Shown here piece after piece: positions 43,294-51,691 of a stretch of 64,000 nucleotides of DNA (positions are counted from its first letter, which is position 1; each line of letters opens with the position of its first letter). Both the position numbers and the translations under genes were made by a program. Under the pieces are notes generated by a model, which saw only the letters and a program-made list of their open reading frames with translations, did not search any database and was not told where the DNA came from. Source of the DNA: Leifsonia sp052114085 (GTDB lineage: Bacteria; Actinomycetota; Actinomycetes; Actinomycetales; Microbacteriaceae); NCBI RefSeq assembly GCF_052114085.1, contig NZ_JBFREB010000001.1:2480001-2544000 (forward strand), read 5' to 3'.

Positions 43294-43326
43294 GTTCAGC
43301 CGGGAGGCACCGTTTGTTAACCTGTC
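43294..43326 (+). promoter_or_regulatory. PHO-box-like direct repeats before phoU
   Basis: Units GTTCAGCCGGG (43294) and GTTAACCTGTC (43316) lie exactly 22 bases apart, with a weaker 11-base unit between. This matches RegX3/PhoP direct repeats with 11-bp period. Confidence 0.65.
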
Positions 43327-43399
43327 GCGGCGAACATTCTTACGCCGGTCAAAGGGCCGGCATTCCGCGTGCCCGCGCACGCGAGGAAAGGACCCACCC

Positions 43400-44056
43400 A
43401 TGCGCGAAGTCTTCCAGCAGGAGCTGGCGGAGGTTCAGGACCGCCTCGTCGAGATCGCCGAGCTGGTCGTCCGTTCGATCAAGAACGCGACGCAGGCGTT
43501 CAACGAATCCGACGTGAGCCTCGCCGAGGACGTGATCGCGAACGACCACCGCATCGACGAGCTGACCGTGCTGCTCGACGAGCTGTCGATCCAGATCCTT
43601 GCCCGGCAGCAGCCGGTGGCGCGTGACCTCCGCATCGTGGTGAGCGCCCTCCGCATCAGTGCCTCGCTCGAGCGGATGGGCGACATGGCCGAGCACATCG
43701 CGCAGCTGGCCCGCTATCGTTTCCCGGACAAGGTGGTGCCGAAGAGCCTGCGCTCGACGTTCTCCGAGATGGGCCGCCTCGACGTGCAGATCGCCGAGAA
43801 GCTGGCGGAGCTGCTGCGCACCCAGGACATCCGCCTCGCGGACGAGATCCGCAACGACGACGACGACATCGACGAGCTGCACATCAGCGTCTTCGACAAG
43901 GTGCTCGGCGAGACCTGGAAGGGCCAGGCCGTCGACACAGTGGACGCGACCCTCGCCTCCCGCTACCACGAGCGCTTCGCGGACCACGCCGTCTCCATCG
44001 CCAAGAAGGTGCAGTACCTGGCGACCGGCGACTGGGCTCCCGAGCTCGCCTCCTAA
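43400..44056 (+). CDS. phoU: Phosphate transport regulator PhoU
   Basis: The 218-residue all-helical protein has two PhoU repeats, each with the metal-binding E/D-xxx-D pattern (ASLERMGDMAEHIAQLARY and ASRYHERFADHAVSIAKKV). It links the Pst transporter to the SenX3 kinase and turns off signalling when phosphate is plentiful. GAGGAAAGG is the ribosome site. Confidence 0.96.
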   Translation: MREVFQQELAEVQDRLVEIAELVVRSIKNATQAFNESDVSLAEDVIANDHRIDELTVLLDELSIQILARQQPVARDLRIVVSALRISASLERMGDMAEHIAQLARYRFPDKVVPKSLRSTFSEMGRLDVQIAEKLAELLRTQDIRLADEIRNDDDDIDELHISVFDKVLGETWKGQAVDTVDATLASRYHERFADHAVSIAKKVQYLATGDWAPELAS

Positions 44057-44078
44057 CCCCGCCCCCCTTCGTTCCCAA

Positions 44079-44141
44079 CCATCGCTTCCTCACTTAATCC
44101 GCCTTCCGAGCAAGATTTGGCGGATTAATTGAGGAAGCGAT
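44079..44141. repeat. Dispersed hairpin element family A, copy 2
   Basis: Arms ATCGCTTCCTCACTTAATCC and complement, one mismatch, with loop CTTCCGAGCAAGATTTGG. Same arms as 18502-18566 but a different loop, again between convergent genes (phoU and the 2H phosphoesterase). Confidence 0.85.
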
Positions 44142-44160
44142 TATGGGAGTAGGCGGGCGG

Positions 44161-44637
44161 CTAGGGGCGAAGGGGGACGCTGGCGGCGACGCGGCGGAAG
44201 GAGTGGGGGGCTCGGGCGACGACGGAGACGTGCGTCAGGAGGGCGTGCTCACCGGGGTGCAGGCGGCCGGTGCGCTGGTCGGTGGCGTGCGGGCGGTAGC
44301 CGTCGCGGATGTGGCGCTGGTCGCGGATCGTCGCGCCCGACGCCTCCAGCGCATCCACCACGGCCGTGTGCAGCGCCTTGAGCGCAACGGAGTCGTGCAG
44401 CACGGTCACGGGCACGGTGCGGTGCGCGCCGAAGCGCTCGTGCGGGCCGCCGGTCACCGGGATGGGTGGCACGCGCGGGATGAGTGCGGCCACCGCCTCA
44501 GGCGCCAACTCGGTCTCGAACGGCGGAACCACGGTGACGTGCAGCGGCCAGTCAGCGGCCGGGAACTCCTCCGGAGACGCGTCGTCGCCGCGCCCCGGGA
44601 GGAACGCGACGACGACGAACGTGCTGGTCGTGGCTAC
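44161..44637 (-). CDS. 2H phosphoesterase, 2'-5' RNA ligase family, start codon unclear
   Basis: The protein of about 150-158 residues has both HxT motifs of the 2H superfamily (LHVTVVPPF and YRPHATDQ). Such enzymes open or join 2',5'-linked or cyclic phosphates of RNA or nucleotides. No ATG, GTG or TTG exists in frame between the gpmA stop and the first HxT; the frame runs back into gpmA through a GTA at 44637. Initiation may be at a rare codon, inside gpmA, or the sequence may contain an error. It overlaps the gpmA stop by four bases if GTA is used. Confidence 0.72.
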   Translation of the reverse strand, partial: VATTSTFVVVAFLPGRGDDASPEEFPAADWPLHVTVVPPFETELAPEAVAALIPRVPPIPVTGGPHERFGAHRTVPVTVLHDSVALKALHTAVVDALEASGATIRDQRHIRDGYRPHATDQRTGRLHPGEHALLTHVSVVARAPHSFRRVAASVPLRP

Positions 44638-45383
44638 TTCTTGCCCTGCGCGGCGACGGCGGCGGCACCGGCGGCGGCCGCCTCCGGGTCGAGGTAGTAC
44701 GACGGCTCGAGCGGGGCGAAGTCCTCGTCGAGCTTGTACACGAGCGGGATGCCGGTCGGGATGTTGAGCCCGGCGATGTCCTCGTCGGAGATGCCGTCGA
44801 GGTGCTTCACCAGCGCGCGCAGCGAGTTGCCGTGAGCGGTGACGAGCACCGTCTTCCCGGCGGCGAGGTCGCGCGTGATGTCCGACTCCCAGTAGGGCAG
44901 CATCCGGGCGATGACGTCCTTCAGGCACTCGGTGCGCGGGAGGTCGTCGCCGAGACCGGCGTAGCGCGGGTCGCCGACCTGCGAGAACTCGCTGTCGTCG
45001 GGCAGGGGCGGCGGCGGAACGTCGAACGACCGGCGCCACAGCTGGAACTGCTCGGGCCCGTACTTCTCGAGCGTCTCGGCCTTGTCGAGACCCTGCAGCG
45101 CGCCGTAGTGGCGCTCGTTGAGCCGCCACGAGCGCTTCACCGGGACCCACAGCCGGTCGGCGACGTCGAGCGCGTAGTTCGCCGTCTGGATGGCGCGGGT
45201 GAGCACCGAGGTGTGCAGCACGTCGGGCTGCAGCCCGGAGTCGCGCAGCAGTTCGCCGGCCCGCTTGGCCTCGGCGACGCCGGTCTCGCTGAGACGGACG
45301 TCGACCCAGCCGGTGAACAGGTTCTTCTCGTTCCACTCACTGCTGCCGTGGCGCAGGAGGATCAGGGTGTAGGGAGCGGCCAT
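44634..45383 (-). CDS. gpmA: 2,3-bisphosphoglycerate-dependent phosphoglycerate mutase
   Basis: The 249-residue histidine phosphatase-fold enzyme starts with the catalytic LLRHGSSEWNEKNLFTGWVDVRLSE and has the second histidine in VLVTAHGNSLRALVKHLDGISD. It interconverts 3- and 2-phosphoglycerate in glycolysis. Normal length, Ala/Lys-rich tail. Confidence 0.97.
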   Translation of the reverse strand: MAAPYTLILLRHGSSEWNEKNLFTGWVDVRLSETGVAEAKRAGELLRDSGLQPDVLHTSVLTRAIQTANYALDVADRLWVPVKRSWRLNERHYGALQGLDKAETLEKYGPEQFQLWRRSFDVPPPPLPDDSEFSQVGDPRYAGLGDDLPRTECLKDVIARMLPYWESDITRDLAAGKTVLVTAHGNSLRALVKHLDGISDEDIAGLNIPTGIPLVYKLDEDFAPLEPSYYLDPEAAAAGAAAVAAQGKK

Positions 45384-45437
45384 GCCCCCAATCTATCGCG
45401 TGACGATGCACCGTCGCGGCGCTGGCAGACTGGACCT

Positions 45438-46259
45438 ATGGCTTCCGGCGCGGTCGGCACGGTGACCCGTGGCACGACGAACACCAACCGGCTGCGCCGC
45501 GTCGACCGGTGGATCGCGGCCCTTCCGGAGTTGCGTCGCGCCGCCGATCCGGTGGTCGTCGATCTCGGCTACGGCGCCAGCGGCGTGACCGCCCTCGAGC
45601 TCCACCAGCGGCTGGCGCGGTCCCGGCCCGAGGTGGAGGTCGTGGGTCTGGAGATCGAGCCCGGCCGGGTGCGGACCGCAAACGAGCAGCTGGCGAGGGT
45701 GCGGGCCGGCGCCACCACCTTCGATCCGGCGGCGCGCATCCGCTTCGACCTGGGCGGCTTCGAGGTCCCGCTCCCGAACGGACGCCGGGCCGCGGTCATC
45801 CGAGCCTTCAACGTGCTGCGGCAGTACCGCGAGGCGGATGTCGCCGCGGCCTGGGAGCGGATGCGCTCCCGCCTGCAGCCGAACGGCCTGCTGGTCGAGG
45901 GGACCTGCGACGAGATCGGCCGCATCGCCAGTTGGGTCGCGCTGGATGCCGCAGGGCCCCGGTCGCTCACCGTGTCGCTCCGGCTCCGCGGCCTCGACGC
46001 GCCATCCGTCGTCGCCGAACGGTTGCCGAAGGCGCTGATCCACCGCAACGTGCCCGGCGAGCGTGTGTACGCGTTCCTCTCCGAACTCGACCGGGGGTGG
46101 CGCATCCACTCGCCGCTCGCCGCATACGGGCCGAGCCAGCGATGGATCGCCGTGGCGCAGGGGATGCGCGACGCGGGCTGGCCCGTCACCGGCGGCCGCG
46201 CGCGGTGGCGGCTCGGCGAGCTGACGGTGGCGTGGGAGGCTGTCGCGCCGGCCGACTGA
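45438..46259 (+). CDS. Class I SAM-dependent methyltransferase-like protein
   Basis: The 273-residue protein has the motif-I glycine loop VVVDLGYGASGVTALELH, an acidic residue after strand 2 (VVGLEIEPGRV) and a FNVLRQYREADVAAAWERM region like motif IV-V. Substrate unknown. It diverges from gpmA by 54 bases. Confidence 0.83.
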   Translation: MASGAVGTVTRGTTNTNRLRRVDRWIAALPELRRAADPVVVDLGYGASGVTALELHQRLARSRPEVEVVGLEIEPGRVRTANEQLARVRAGATTFDPAARIRFDLGGFEVPLPNGRRAAVIRAFNVLRQYREADVAAAWERMRSRLQPNGLLVEGTCDEIGRIASWVALDAAGPRSLTVSLRLRGLDAPSVVAERLPKALIHRNVPGERVYAFLSELDRGWRIHSPLAAYGPSQRWIAVAQGMRDAGWPVTGGRARWRLGELTVAWEAVAPAD

Positions 46260-46271
46260 GCGGCGGAAGCG

Positions 46272-47387
46272 CTACTGCCGAGGGGTGCGGGTGACGGCGC
46301 CGAGGCGGGGCAACCGCGGCACGTGCGCTTCGGCACCTGCCTCCGGCGGCACCACGATCTCCTGCGCGGCGGCGACGGCGGTGCCGTCCGCATCCACCGT
46401 CAACGTCGCGTCGGGGCTCGTCGAGCGCTTGACCACCGCGAGGGCGATCGGACCCAACTCGTAGTGCAGTGCGACCGAGGTGACCGCCCCGACCTCGTTG
46501 CCGTCCAGCGACACGGCGGCGCCGCGCTCCGGGTGCACGCCCTCAGAGCCGTCGAGGTGCAGCATCACCAGTCGGCGCGGCGGGTGCCCGAGGTTGTGGA
46601 CCTTAGCGACCGTCTCCTGGCCGCGGTAGCACCCCTTGCTCAGGTGCACGGCCGTCCGCAGCCAGTCCAGCTCGTGCGGGATGGTCCGCTCGTCCACCTC
46701 CGTCGAGAAGCGGGGGCGCCAGGCGGCGATCCGCAGCGCGTCCGCCGCCAGCGTTCCGGCGACCGGCAGCTCGCCCGCCCGGACGCGCGTCACCAGCGAG
46801 GGCAGGGCATCCCGCGGGACGAGCCGCTCGCTCCACGACCATGCGGCGCCGGGATGCTCGCCCTGGGCGTATTGGTGACCACCCGGTGTCACCGCGTGCC
46901 ACGGATCGTGCCAGATCAGCGGGACGTCGTTCGGCGCGGCGATCGGCAGAGGCGGATCTCCGAGCGTCCCGATGGTCGCGAGGTCGCTGCTGCGGTCGGC
47001 GAGTTCGACGCGCAGCATGAAGCGCATCGAATCGAGCCACGCGAGCAGCCCAGCGGCCTCGGGACGGTCCACCAGCATCCAGAGCGTCTCGCCGTCATCG
47101 ACCAGGCGAACCGCATGCTCGACGCGGCCCGTCACATCCAGCAGCAGGGTCTCGGACGACTCCCCCGGCCGCAGACCTGCCAGCGACTGGCTGGTCAGCG
47201 AGTTCAACCAGCTCAGGCGGTCGGGACCCTGGATCGTCAGCACGGCCCGGTCGGAGAGGTCGACGATCGCACCGGCCTCGGCCAGGGCGCGCTGCTCGGC
47301 CAGCGGCTTGCCGTAGTGCGACGGCACCCCGGCGTCGGAGAGGTCGACCGCGCCAGGCAGGTCGAGGAACGGCGAACGCGCAACCAT
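46272..47387 (-). CDS. ygfZ: YgfZ/GcvT-like folate-binding protein
   Basis: The 371-residue protein has the YgfZ hallmark KGCYRGQETVAKV (about residue 255) and a GcvT-like N-terminal fold. YgfZ uses folate to help assemble or repair Fe-S clusters. It follows the nitrobindin-like gene by ten bases, an operon common in actinobacteria. Confidence 0.93.
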   Translation of the reverse strand: MVARSPFLDLPGAVDLSDAGVPSHYGKPLAEQRALAEAGAIVDLSDRAVLTIQGPDRLSWLNSLTSQSLAGLRPGESSETLLLDVTGRVEHAVRLVDDGETLWMLVDRPEAAGLLAWLDSMRFMLRVELADRSSDLATIGTLGDPPLPIAAPNDVPLIWHDPWHAVTPGGHQYAQGEHPGAAWSWSERLVPRDALPSLVTRVRAGELPVAGTLAADALRIAAWRPRFSTEVDERTIPHELDWLRTAVHLSKGCYRGQETVAKVHNLGHPPRRLVMLHLDGSEGVHPERGAAVSLDGNEVGAVTSVALHYELGPIALAVVKRSTSPDATLTVDADGTAVAAAQEIVVPPEAGAEAHVPRLPRLGAVTRTPRQ

Positions 47388-47397
47388 CAGACGGCCT

Positions 47398-47994
47398 TCA
47401 CTCGACCTTGGCGAGTCGGGCCGAGGAGTGCGTCCGCAGCTCCTGCCCGAGGGCGGCGATGTCCCACGCCCACAGGAGGTGGTTCTCCACCAGACCGTAG
47501 AGGCGGGTCGCCGCGGTGTACTCCTTCGCACCGGCGGTGCGCAGCACGGCGTCGGTCGCGAGGTCGATCCGCGGGCCGGCGACTTGTCCGATGTACAACT
47601 CGCTCACGCCGTCCGGATGGATGATCGACACGTCGATCTCGAAGGCGCCGTTCGAGGCCCGCAGCGCTTCGACCGACTGCGCTGTGTTGAAAGGGCGGGT
47701 GCCTGCGCCGGGAAGCATCGCCGGACCCGCGTCTCCCTCGATGAGCTTGCGGTGCAGTCGCCAGTAGCCGGTCTCCGCAGCGAGCGGCGTGTGCTCCTCG
47801 TCGAGCACCCACGAGGTCGCCGAATAGTTCAGGTAGCCCAGCCCGTCATGGCTGAAGCTGATCCGCTGGCCGAACTCCAGCTGGGTGTGCTCCTCGCCGA
47901 TGGCGTAGTCGACCACGCCGGTGCCCTCCCAGATGCCGATCAGCCAGGAGAGGGGGACCAGCTCGGCCGGAAGGTCGGTGGGGATCTCGATCAT
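47398..47994 (-). CDS. Nitrobindin-like heme-binding beta-barrel protein
   Basis: The 198-residue FABP-like protein carries the GIWEGTGVVDY motif (G-x-W-x-G-x-G) of nitrobindins, a ten-stranded barrel, and a conserved C-terminal histidine region (VENHLLWAWDIAA). Family members bind ferric heme and isomerise peroxynitrite. In operon with ygfZ. Confidence 0.88.
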   Translation of the reverse strand: MIEIPTDLPAELVPLSWLIGIWEGTGVVDYAIGEEHTQLEFGQRISFSHDGLGYLNYSATSWVLDEEHTPLAAETGYWRLHRKLIEGDAGPAMLPGAGTRPFNTAQSVEALRASNGAFEIDVSIIHPDGVSELYIGQVAGPRIDLATDAVLRTAGAKEYTAATRLYGLVENHLLWAWDIAALGQELRTHSSARLAKVE

Positions 47995-48019
47995 GATCCG
48001 GGTTCAGACGCTCGGGCGT

Positions 48020-48130
48020 TCAGCGCTGACCGCGGAACAGGTTGTAGACGACCAGTCCGGAGACGCCGAGGATGGCGAGCGTTGCCAGGCCCAGAAGGCC
48101 GATGAAGAAGAGTTCGAGAGCGACCAGCAT
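48020..48130 (-). CDS. Small single-pass membrane protein, 36 residues
   Basis: A short ORF starts MLVALELFFIGLLGLATLAI and ends VVYNLFRGQR, that is, one membrane helix and a basic tail. It lies 25 bases upstream of the nitrobindin-like gene on the same strand. No strong ribosome site is seen. Membrane-protein character and spacing support it as real. Confidence 0.55.
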   Translation of the reverse strand: MLVALELFFIGLLGLATLAILGVSGLVVYNLFRGQR

Positions 48131-48174
48131 GCAGCCAGTCTAACCAGCAGCCACCGACAATCGGGCGGAGCGCG

Positions 48175-48525
48175 TCAGGCAACGCCCGAGACGAGGGCGA
48201 GGATGCCTCCGATCGCACCCAGAATGACGAAACTGCCGGTCAGCGTCGCGGCCAGCCGACTGACGAAACCGTCCTTCTGCTGGGTCGCCAGCTGAGCGAC
48301 GAACCCGAGCAGCGCGCAGACTGCGAGCGCCAGCGACAGCCACGAGGCATAGCCCGTCGGGCGCGAGAGCACACCGATCAGGATGCCGAGCACGAGCGCG
48401 ACGACCCAGATCGAACCGACGCTCAGGGCGGTCGCCCACCGCGGCAGTGCGGGCTCAACGGGACCCGCGGCCGCGGCGGGGCCGAGCGCGTGCGGTACCT
48501 GGTTCTCCGGTGTCTCGTCGGTCAC
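48175..48525 (-). CDS. Small membrane protein, unknown
   Basis: The 116-residue protein has three hydrophobic segments (ALSVGSIWVVALVLGILIGVL, LSLALAVCALLGFVAQLA, LAATLTGSFVILGAIGGILALV) after a polar Pro/Ala-rich N-tail. The GTG at 48525 sits directly on GGGAGG, so spacing is tight and a leaderless or near-leaderless start is possible. Divergent from the GlnR-like gene. Confidence 0.75.
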   Translation of the reverse strand: MTDETPENQVPHALGPAAAAGPVEPALPRWATALSVGSIWVVALVLGILIGVLSRPTGYASWLSLALAVCALLGFVAQLATQQKDGFVSRLAATLTGSFVILGAIGGILALVSGVA

Positions 48526-48624
48526 CCTCCCATTGTGCCCTGGAGCGGCCCGACCGCGACTGTCCGGGAAGGGAGCGCGCGCGTTTCCGGTAGCATTGCG
48601 GCACAGACGGATGAGGAGGAATGG

Positions 48625-49380
48625 GTGGCGCAACTTCTGATCCTCACGTCTGCGTCGGGTCCGTCCGCGTCCAGCACCACCGGGGCGATCAGTTCTTCCG
48701 CGGCCGATTCGGTCGGCCCCGGGGCTGAGGTGCTGCCCGCCCTCGCCCTCCTGAGCCACCGTGTGCGCCAGATCCCGGCCGAGCCGGCATCCCTCGTCAA
48801 CGCGCCGAGCTGCGACCTCATCTTCGTGGATGCGCGGCGCGACCTGGCCGCCGCGAAGTCGCTCTGCAAGATCCTCACCACCACCGGCGTGACCGTCCCG
48901 CTGCTCCTGGTGCTGACCGAGGGCGGCCTGACCGCCGTGAGCGCCGACTGGGGCGTCAGCGACGTCGTGCTCGATTCCGCCGGTCCTGCCGAGGTGGATG
49001 CGCGCATCCGCCTCGCGATCGGCCGGCAGACGCAGGAGCACGCCCAGTCGAAGATCCAGGCCTCCGGCGTCACCATCGACGAGGCCAGCTACTCGGCGAA
49101 GGCGCACGGGCGCCAACTCGACCTGACGTTCAAGGAGTTCGAGCTGCTCCGGTTCTTCGCTACGCACCCGTCGCGGGTGTTCACCCGGGAGCAGTTGCTG
49201 AGCGAGGTGTGGGGGTACGACTACTTCGGCGGAACGCGCACGGTCGACGTCCACGTCCGCCGCCTGCGGGCGAAGCTCGGCGACCTGGAGTCGCTGATCG
49301 GCACGGTGCGGAACGTGGGCTACCGCTTCAACGTCTACGAAGACGACAACGACCGCCTCCCGACCAGCGTCCGTTCCTGA
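48625..49380 (+). CDS. glnR: GlnR-like OmpR-family response regulator
   Basis: The 251-residue protein has an atypical receiver (CDLIFVDARRDLAAAKSLCKILTTTGVTVPLLLVLTEGGL), lacking the usual kinase-linked acidic pair and conserved lysine pattern, and a winged-helix domain (LDLTFKEFELLRFFATHPSRVFTREQLLSEVWGYDYFGGTRTVDVHVRRLR). This fits GlnR, the actinobacterial nitrogen regulator, which works without phosphorylation. GAGGAGGA precedes the GTG. Location before ppk and pst links nitrogen and phosphate control; the function here is inferred. Confidence 0.8.
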   Translation: MAQLLILTSASGPSASSTTGAISSSAADSVGPGAEVLPALALLSHRVRQIPAEPASLVNAPSCDLIFVDARRDLAAAKSLCKILTTTGVTVPLLLVLTEGGLTAVSADWGVSDVVLDSAGPAEVDARIRLAIGRQTQEHAQSKIQASGVTIDEASYSAKAHGRQLDLTFKEFELLRFFATHPSRVFTREQLLSEVWGYDYFGGTRTVDVHVRRLRAKLGDLESLIGTVRNVGYRFNVYEDDNDRLPTSVRS

Positions 49381-49401
49381 TCGGAGCGGTCCAGCGCGGC
49401 C

Positions 49402-49441
49402 GTTTCTCCACAGGCCAGCGTTTATCCACCGTTTACATGCC
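49402..49441 (+). promoter_or_regulatory. PHO-box-like direct repeats before ppk
   Basis: GTTTATCCACC (49420) and GTTTACATGCC (49431) are adjacent 11-base units; a related GTTTCTCCACA starts at 49402 out of phase. They lie 40 bases upstream of the ppk ATG. Confidence 0.6.
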
Positions 49442-49480
49442 ACCGTCCCGGGCGCTTGCCCGCGGTGACATGATGGAGCA

Positions 49481-51691
49481 ATGGACGAGCGCACGACTCT
49501 GGAGAACGGCCTTTTCGACACAGGGCTGGGCGGGAGCCTGGGCAGCGACTTCGACGACGACTTCGCCCCCTTCATCTACGAGCCCGACCCGACCCTCCCT
49601 GAGAACCGCTACCTCGATCGCGAGCTGAGCTGGCTCGCGTTCAACCAGCGGGTGCTCGAGCTGGCGGAGGACCCGCTGCTTCCGGTGCTGGAGCGCGCGA
49701 ACTTCCTCGCCATCTTCGCCAGCAACCTCGACGAGTTCTTCATGGTGCGCGTCGCCGGTCTCAAGCGCCGCATCGCGACCGGCCTTGCCGTGCCCACCAA
49801 TGTGGGGCGCGCGCCGCAGGAGGTGCTGGCCGACATCTCGGAGATGGCGCACGAATTGCAGCTGCGGCACGCCCGCGCCTACCACGACCTCGTGCAGCCG
49901 GAGCTCAGCGAAGCCGGCATCACGGTGGCCCGGTGGGGCGAACTGGATGAGGCCGACCGGGCGCAGATGCGCGAGGTGTTCTCCCAGCAGATCTTCCCCG
50001 TGCTGATGCCCCTTGCGGTCGACCCGGCCCACCCCTTCCCCTACATCTCCGGGCTCTCGCTCAATCTCTCGGTGCGCGTGCGCAACTCGCGCACGGGCAA
50101 GGAACAGTTCGCGCGCCTGAAGGTGCCGCAGATGCTCCCCCGGTTCGTGCGCATCGACCAGCGCGAGGGCCTCGGGCAGGTCCGGTTCATCATGCTCGAA
50201 GACCTCATCGCCAATCACCTCGGCGACCTCTTCCCCGGCATGGAGATCCTCGAGCACCACGTCTTCCGCATCACCCGCAACGAAGACGTCGAGATCGACG
50301 AAGACGAGACCGAGAACCTGATCCAGGCTCTCGAGCGCGAACTGCTGCGCCGCCGGTTCGGGCCGCCCATCCGTCTCGAGGTCACGGACGACATGGACCC
50401 GGTCACCCTCGGGCTGCTCGTGCGCGAACTCGACGTGACCGAGCAGGAGGTCTACCGCCTCCCCGCGCCGCTCGACCTCGGCGGTCTGTTCGATCTGGCC
50501 AAGATCGACCGACCCGACCTGCACTACCCCAACCACGTGCCGACGACTCCCGCCCAGCTGATGCCGAGCGAGCCGAACGCGAAGCCGGACATCTTCGCGG
50601 CCATCGCCCGGCAAGACGTTCTCGTCCACCACCCCTACGAGTCCTTCGCGACGAGCGTCCAGGCGTTCCTCGAGCAGGCGGCCGCCGACCCGCACGTGCT
50701 CGCCATCAAGCAGACGCTGTACCGCACCTCCGGCGACAGCCCGATCGTCGAAGCGCTCATCGACGCGGCCGAGGCGGGCAAGCAGGTCCTCGCACTGGTC
50801 GAGATCAAGGCGCGCTTCGACGAGCAGAACAACATCTCCTGGGCGCGCAAGCTCGAGAAGGCCGGCGTGCACGTCGTCTACGGGTTGGTCGGGCTGAAGA
50901 CCCACTGCAAGCTCGCGCTGGTCATCCGCGAAGAGAAGGGCGTGCTCAAGAGCTACAGCCACATCGGCACGGGCAACTACAACCCCAAGACCTCCCGCAT
51001 CTACGAAGACCTCGGACTGTTCACCGACGACGACCAGGTGGGCAAAGACCTGACACGCCTCTTCAACGAGCTGTCGGGCTACGCGATCGAGAAGAAGTTC
51101 AAGCGGCTGCTCGTCGCGCCACTGCACCTGCGCAAGGGGCTGCTCAAGCGCATCGACGCCGAACGGGCCAATGCGGAGGCCGGTCGGCCGTCCGGCATCC
51201 GCATCAAGCTCAACTCCATCGTCGACGAGGCCATCATCGATGCGCTCTACCGCGCCAGCCAGGCGGGCGTCCCGGTCGACCTGTGGGTGCGCGGGATCTG
51301 CGGCGTGGTCCCCGGACGCGAGGGCCTCTCCGAGAACATCCGAGTGCGTTCCGTCCTCGGCCGCTACCTGGAGCACTCGCGCGTCTTCGCATTCGTCAAC
51401 GGCGGCGACCCCCAGGTCTACATCGGCAGCGCGGACATGATGCACCGCAACCTCGACCGCCGCGTCGAGGCACTGGTGCGGTTGTCCGACCCGGCGCACC
51501 TGCGCGAACTGGAAGACCTCTTCGACCTGGCCTTCGACGAGCGCACCGCGACGTGGAGGCTCGACCAGCACGGCGTCTGGACCAGGCACCACCTCGACGA
51601 CAAGGGCAAGCCGCTGGTCGACCTGCAGAACAAGCTCATCCAGCAGTACAGCCACCGTCCGCGCAGCACCCGTACGGGAACGAGGCGGTGA
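49481..51691 (+). CDS. ppk: Polyphosphate kinase 1
   Basis: The 736-residue enzyme has the four PPK1 domains (N-terminal LPENRYLDRELSWLAFNQRVLELA; catalytic C1/C2 with HIGTGNYNPKTSRIYEDLGLFT holding the phosphorylated histidine; GICGVVPGREGLSENI). It polymerises phosphate from ATP. Its stop overlaps the next gene (GTGA), coupling it to the Nudix phosphatase. Confidence 0.97.
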   Translation: MDERTTLENGLFDTGLGGSLGSDFDDDFAPFIYEPDPTLPENRYLDRELSWLAFNQRVLELAEDPLLPVLERANFLAIFASNLDEFFMVRVAGLKRRIATGLAVPTNVGRAPQEVLADISEMAHELQLRHARAYHDLVQPELSEAGITVARWGELDEADRAQMREVFSQQIFPVLMPLAVDPAHPFPYISGLSLNLSVRVRNSRTGKEQFARLKVPQMLPRFVRIDQREGLGQVRFIMLEDLIANHLGDLFPGMEILEHHVFRITRNEDVEIDEDETENLIQALERELLRRRFGPPIRLEVTDDMDPVTLGLLVRELDVTEQEVYRLPAPLDLGGLFDLAKIDRPDLHYPNHVPTTPAQLMPSEPNAKPDIFAAIARQDVLVHHPYESFATSVQAFLEQAAADPHVLAIKQTLYRTSGDSPIVEALIDAAEAGKQVLALVEIKARFDEQNNISWARKLEKAGVHVVYGLVGLKTHCKLALVIREEKGVLKSYSHIGTGNYNPKTSRIYEDLGLFTDDDQVGKDLTRLFNELSGYAIEKKFKRLLVAPLHLRKGLLKRIDAERANAEAGRPSGIRIKLNSIVDEAIIDALYRASQAGVPVDLWVRGICGVVPGREGLSENIRVRSVLGRYLEHSRVFAFVNGGDPQVYIGSADMMHRNLDRRVEALVRLSDPAHLRELEDLFDLAFDERTATWRLDQHGVWTRHHLDDKGKPLVDLQNKLIQQYSHRPRSTRTGTRR

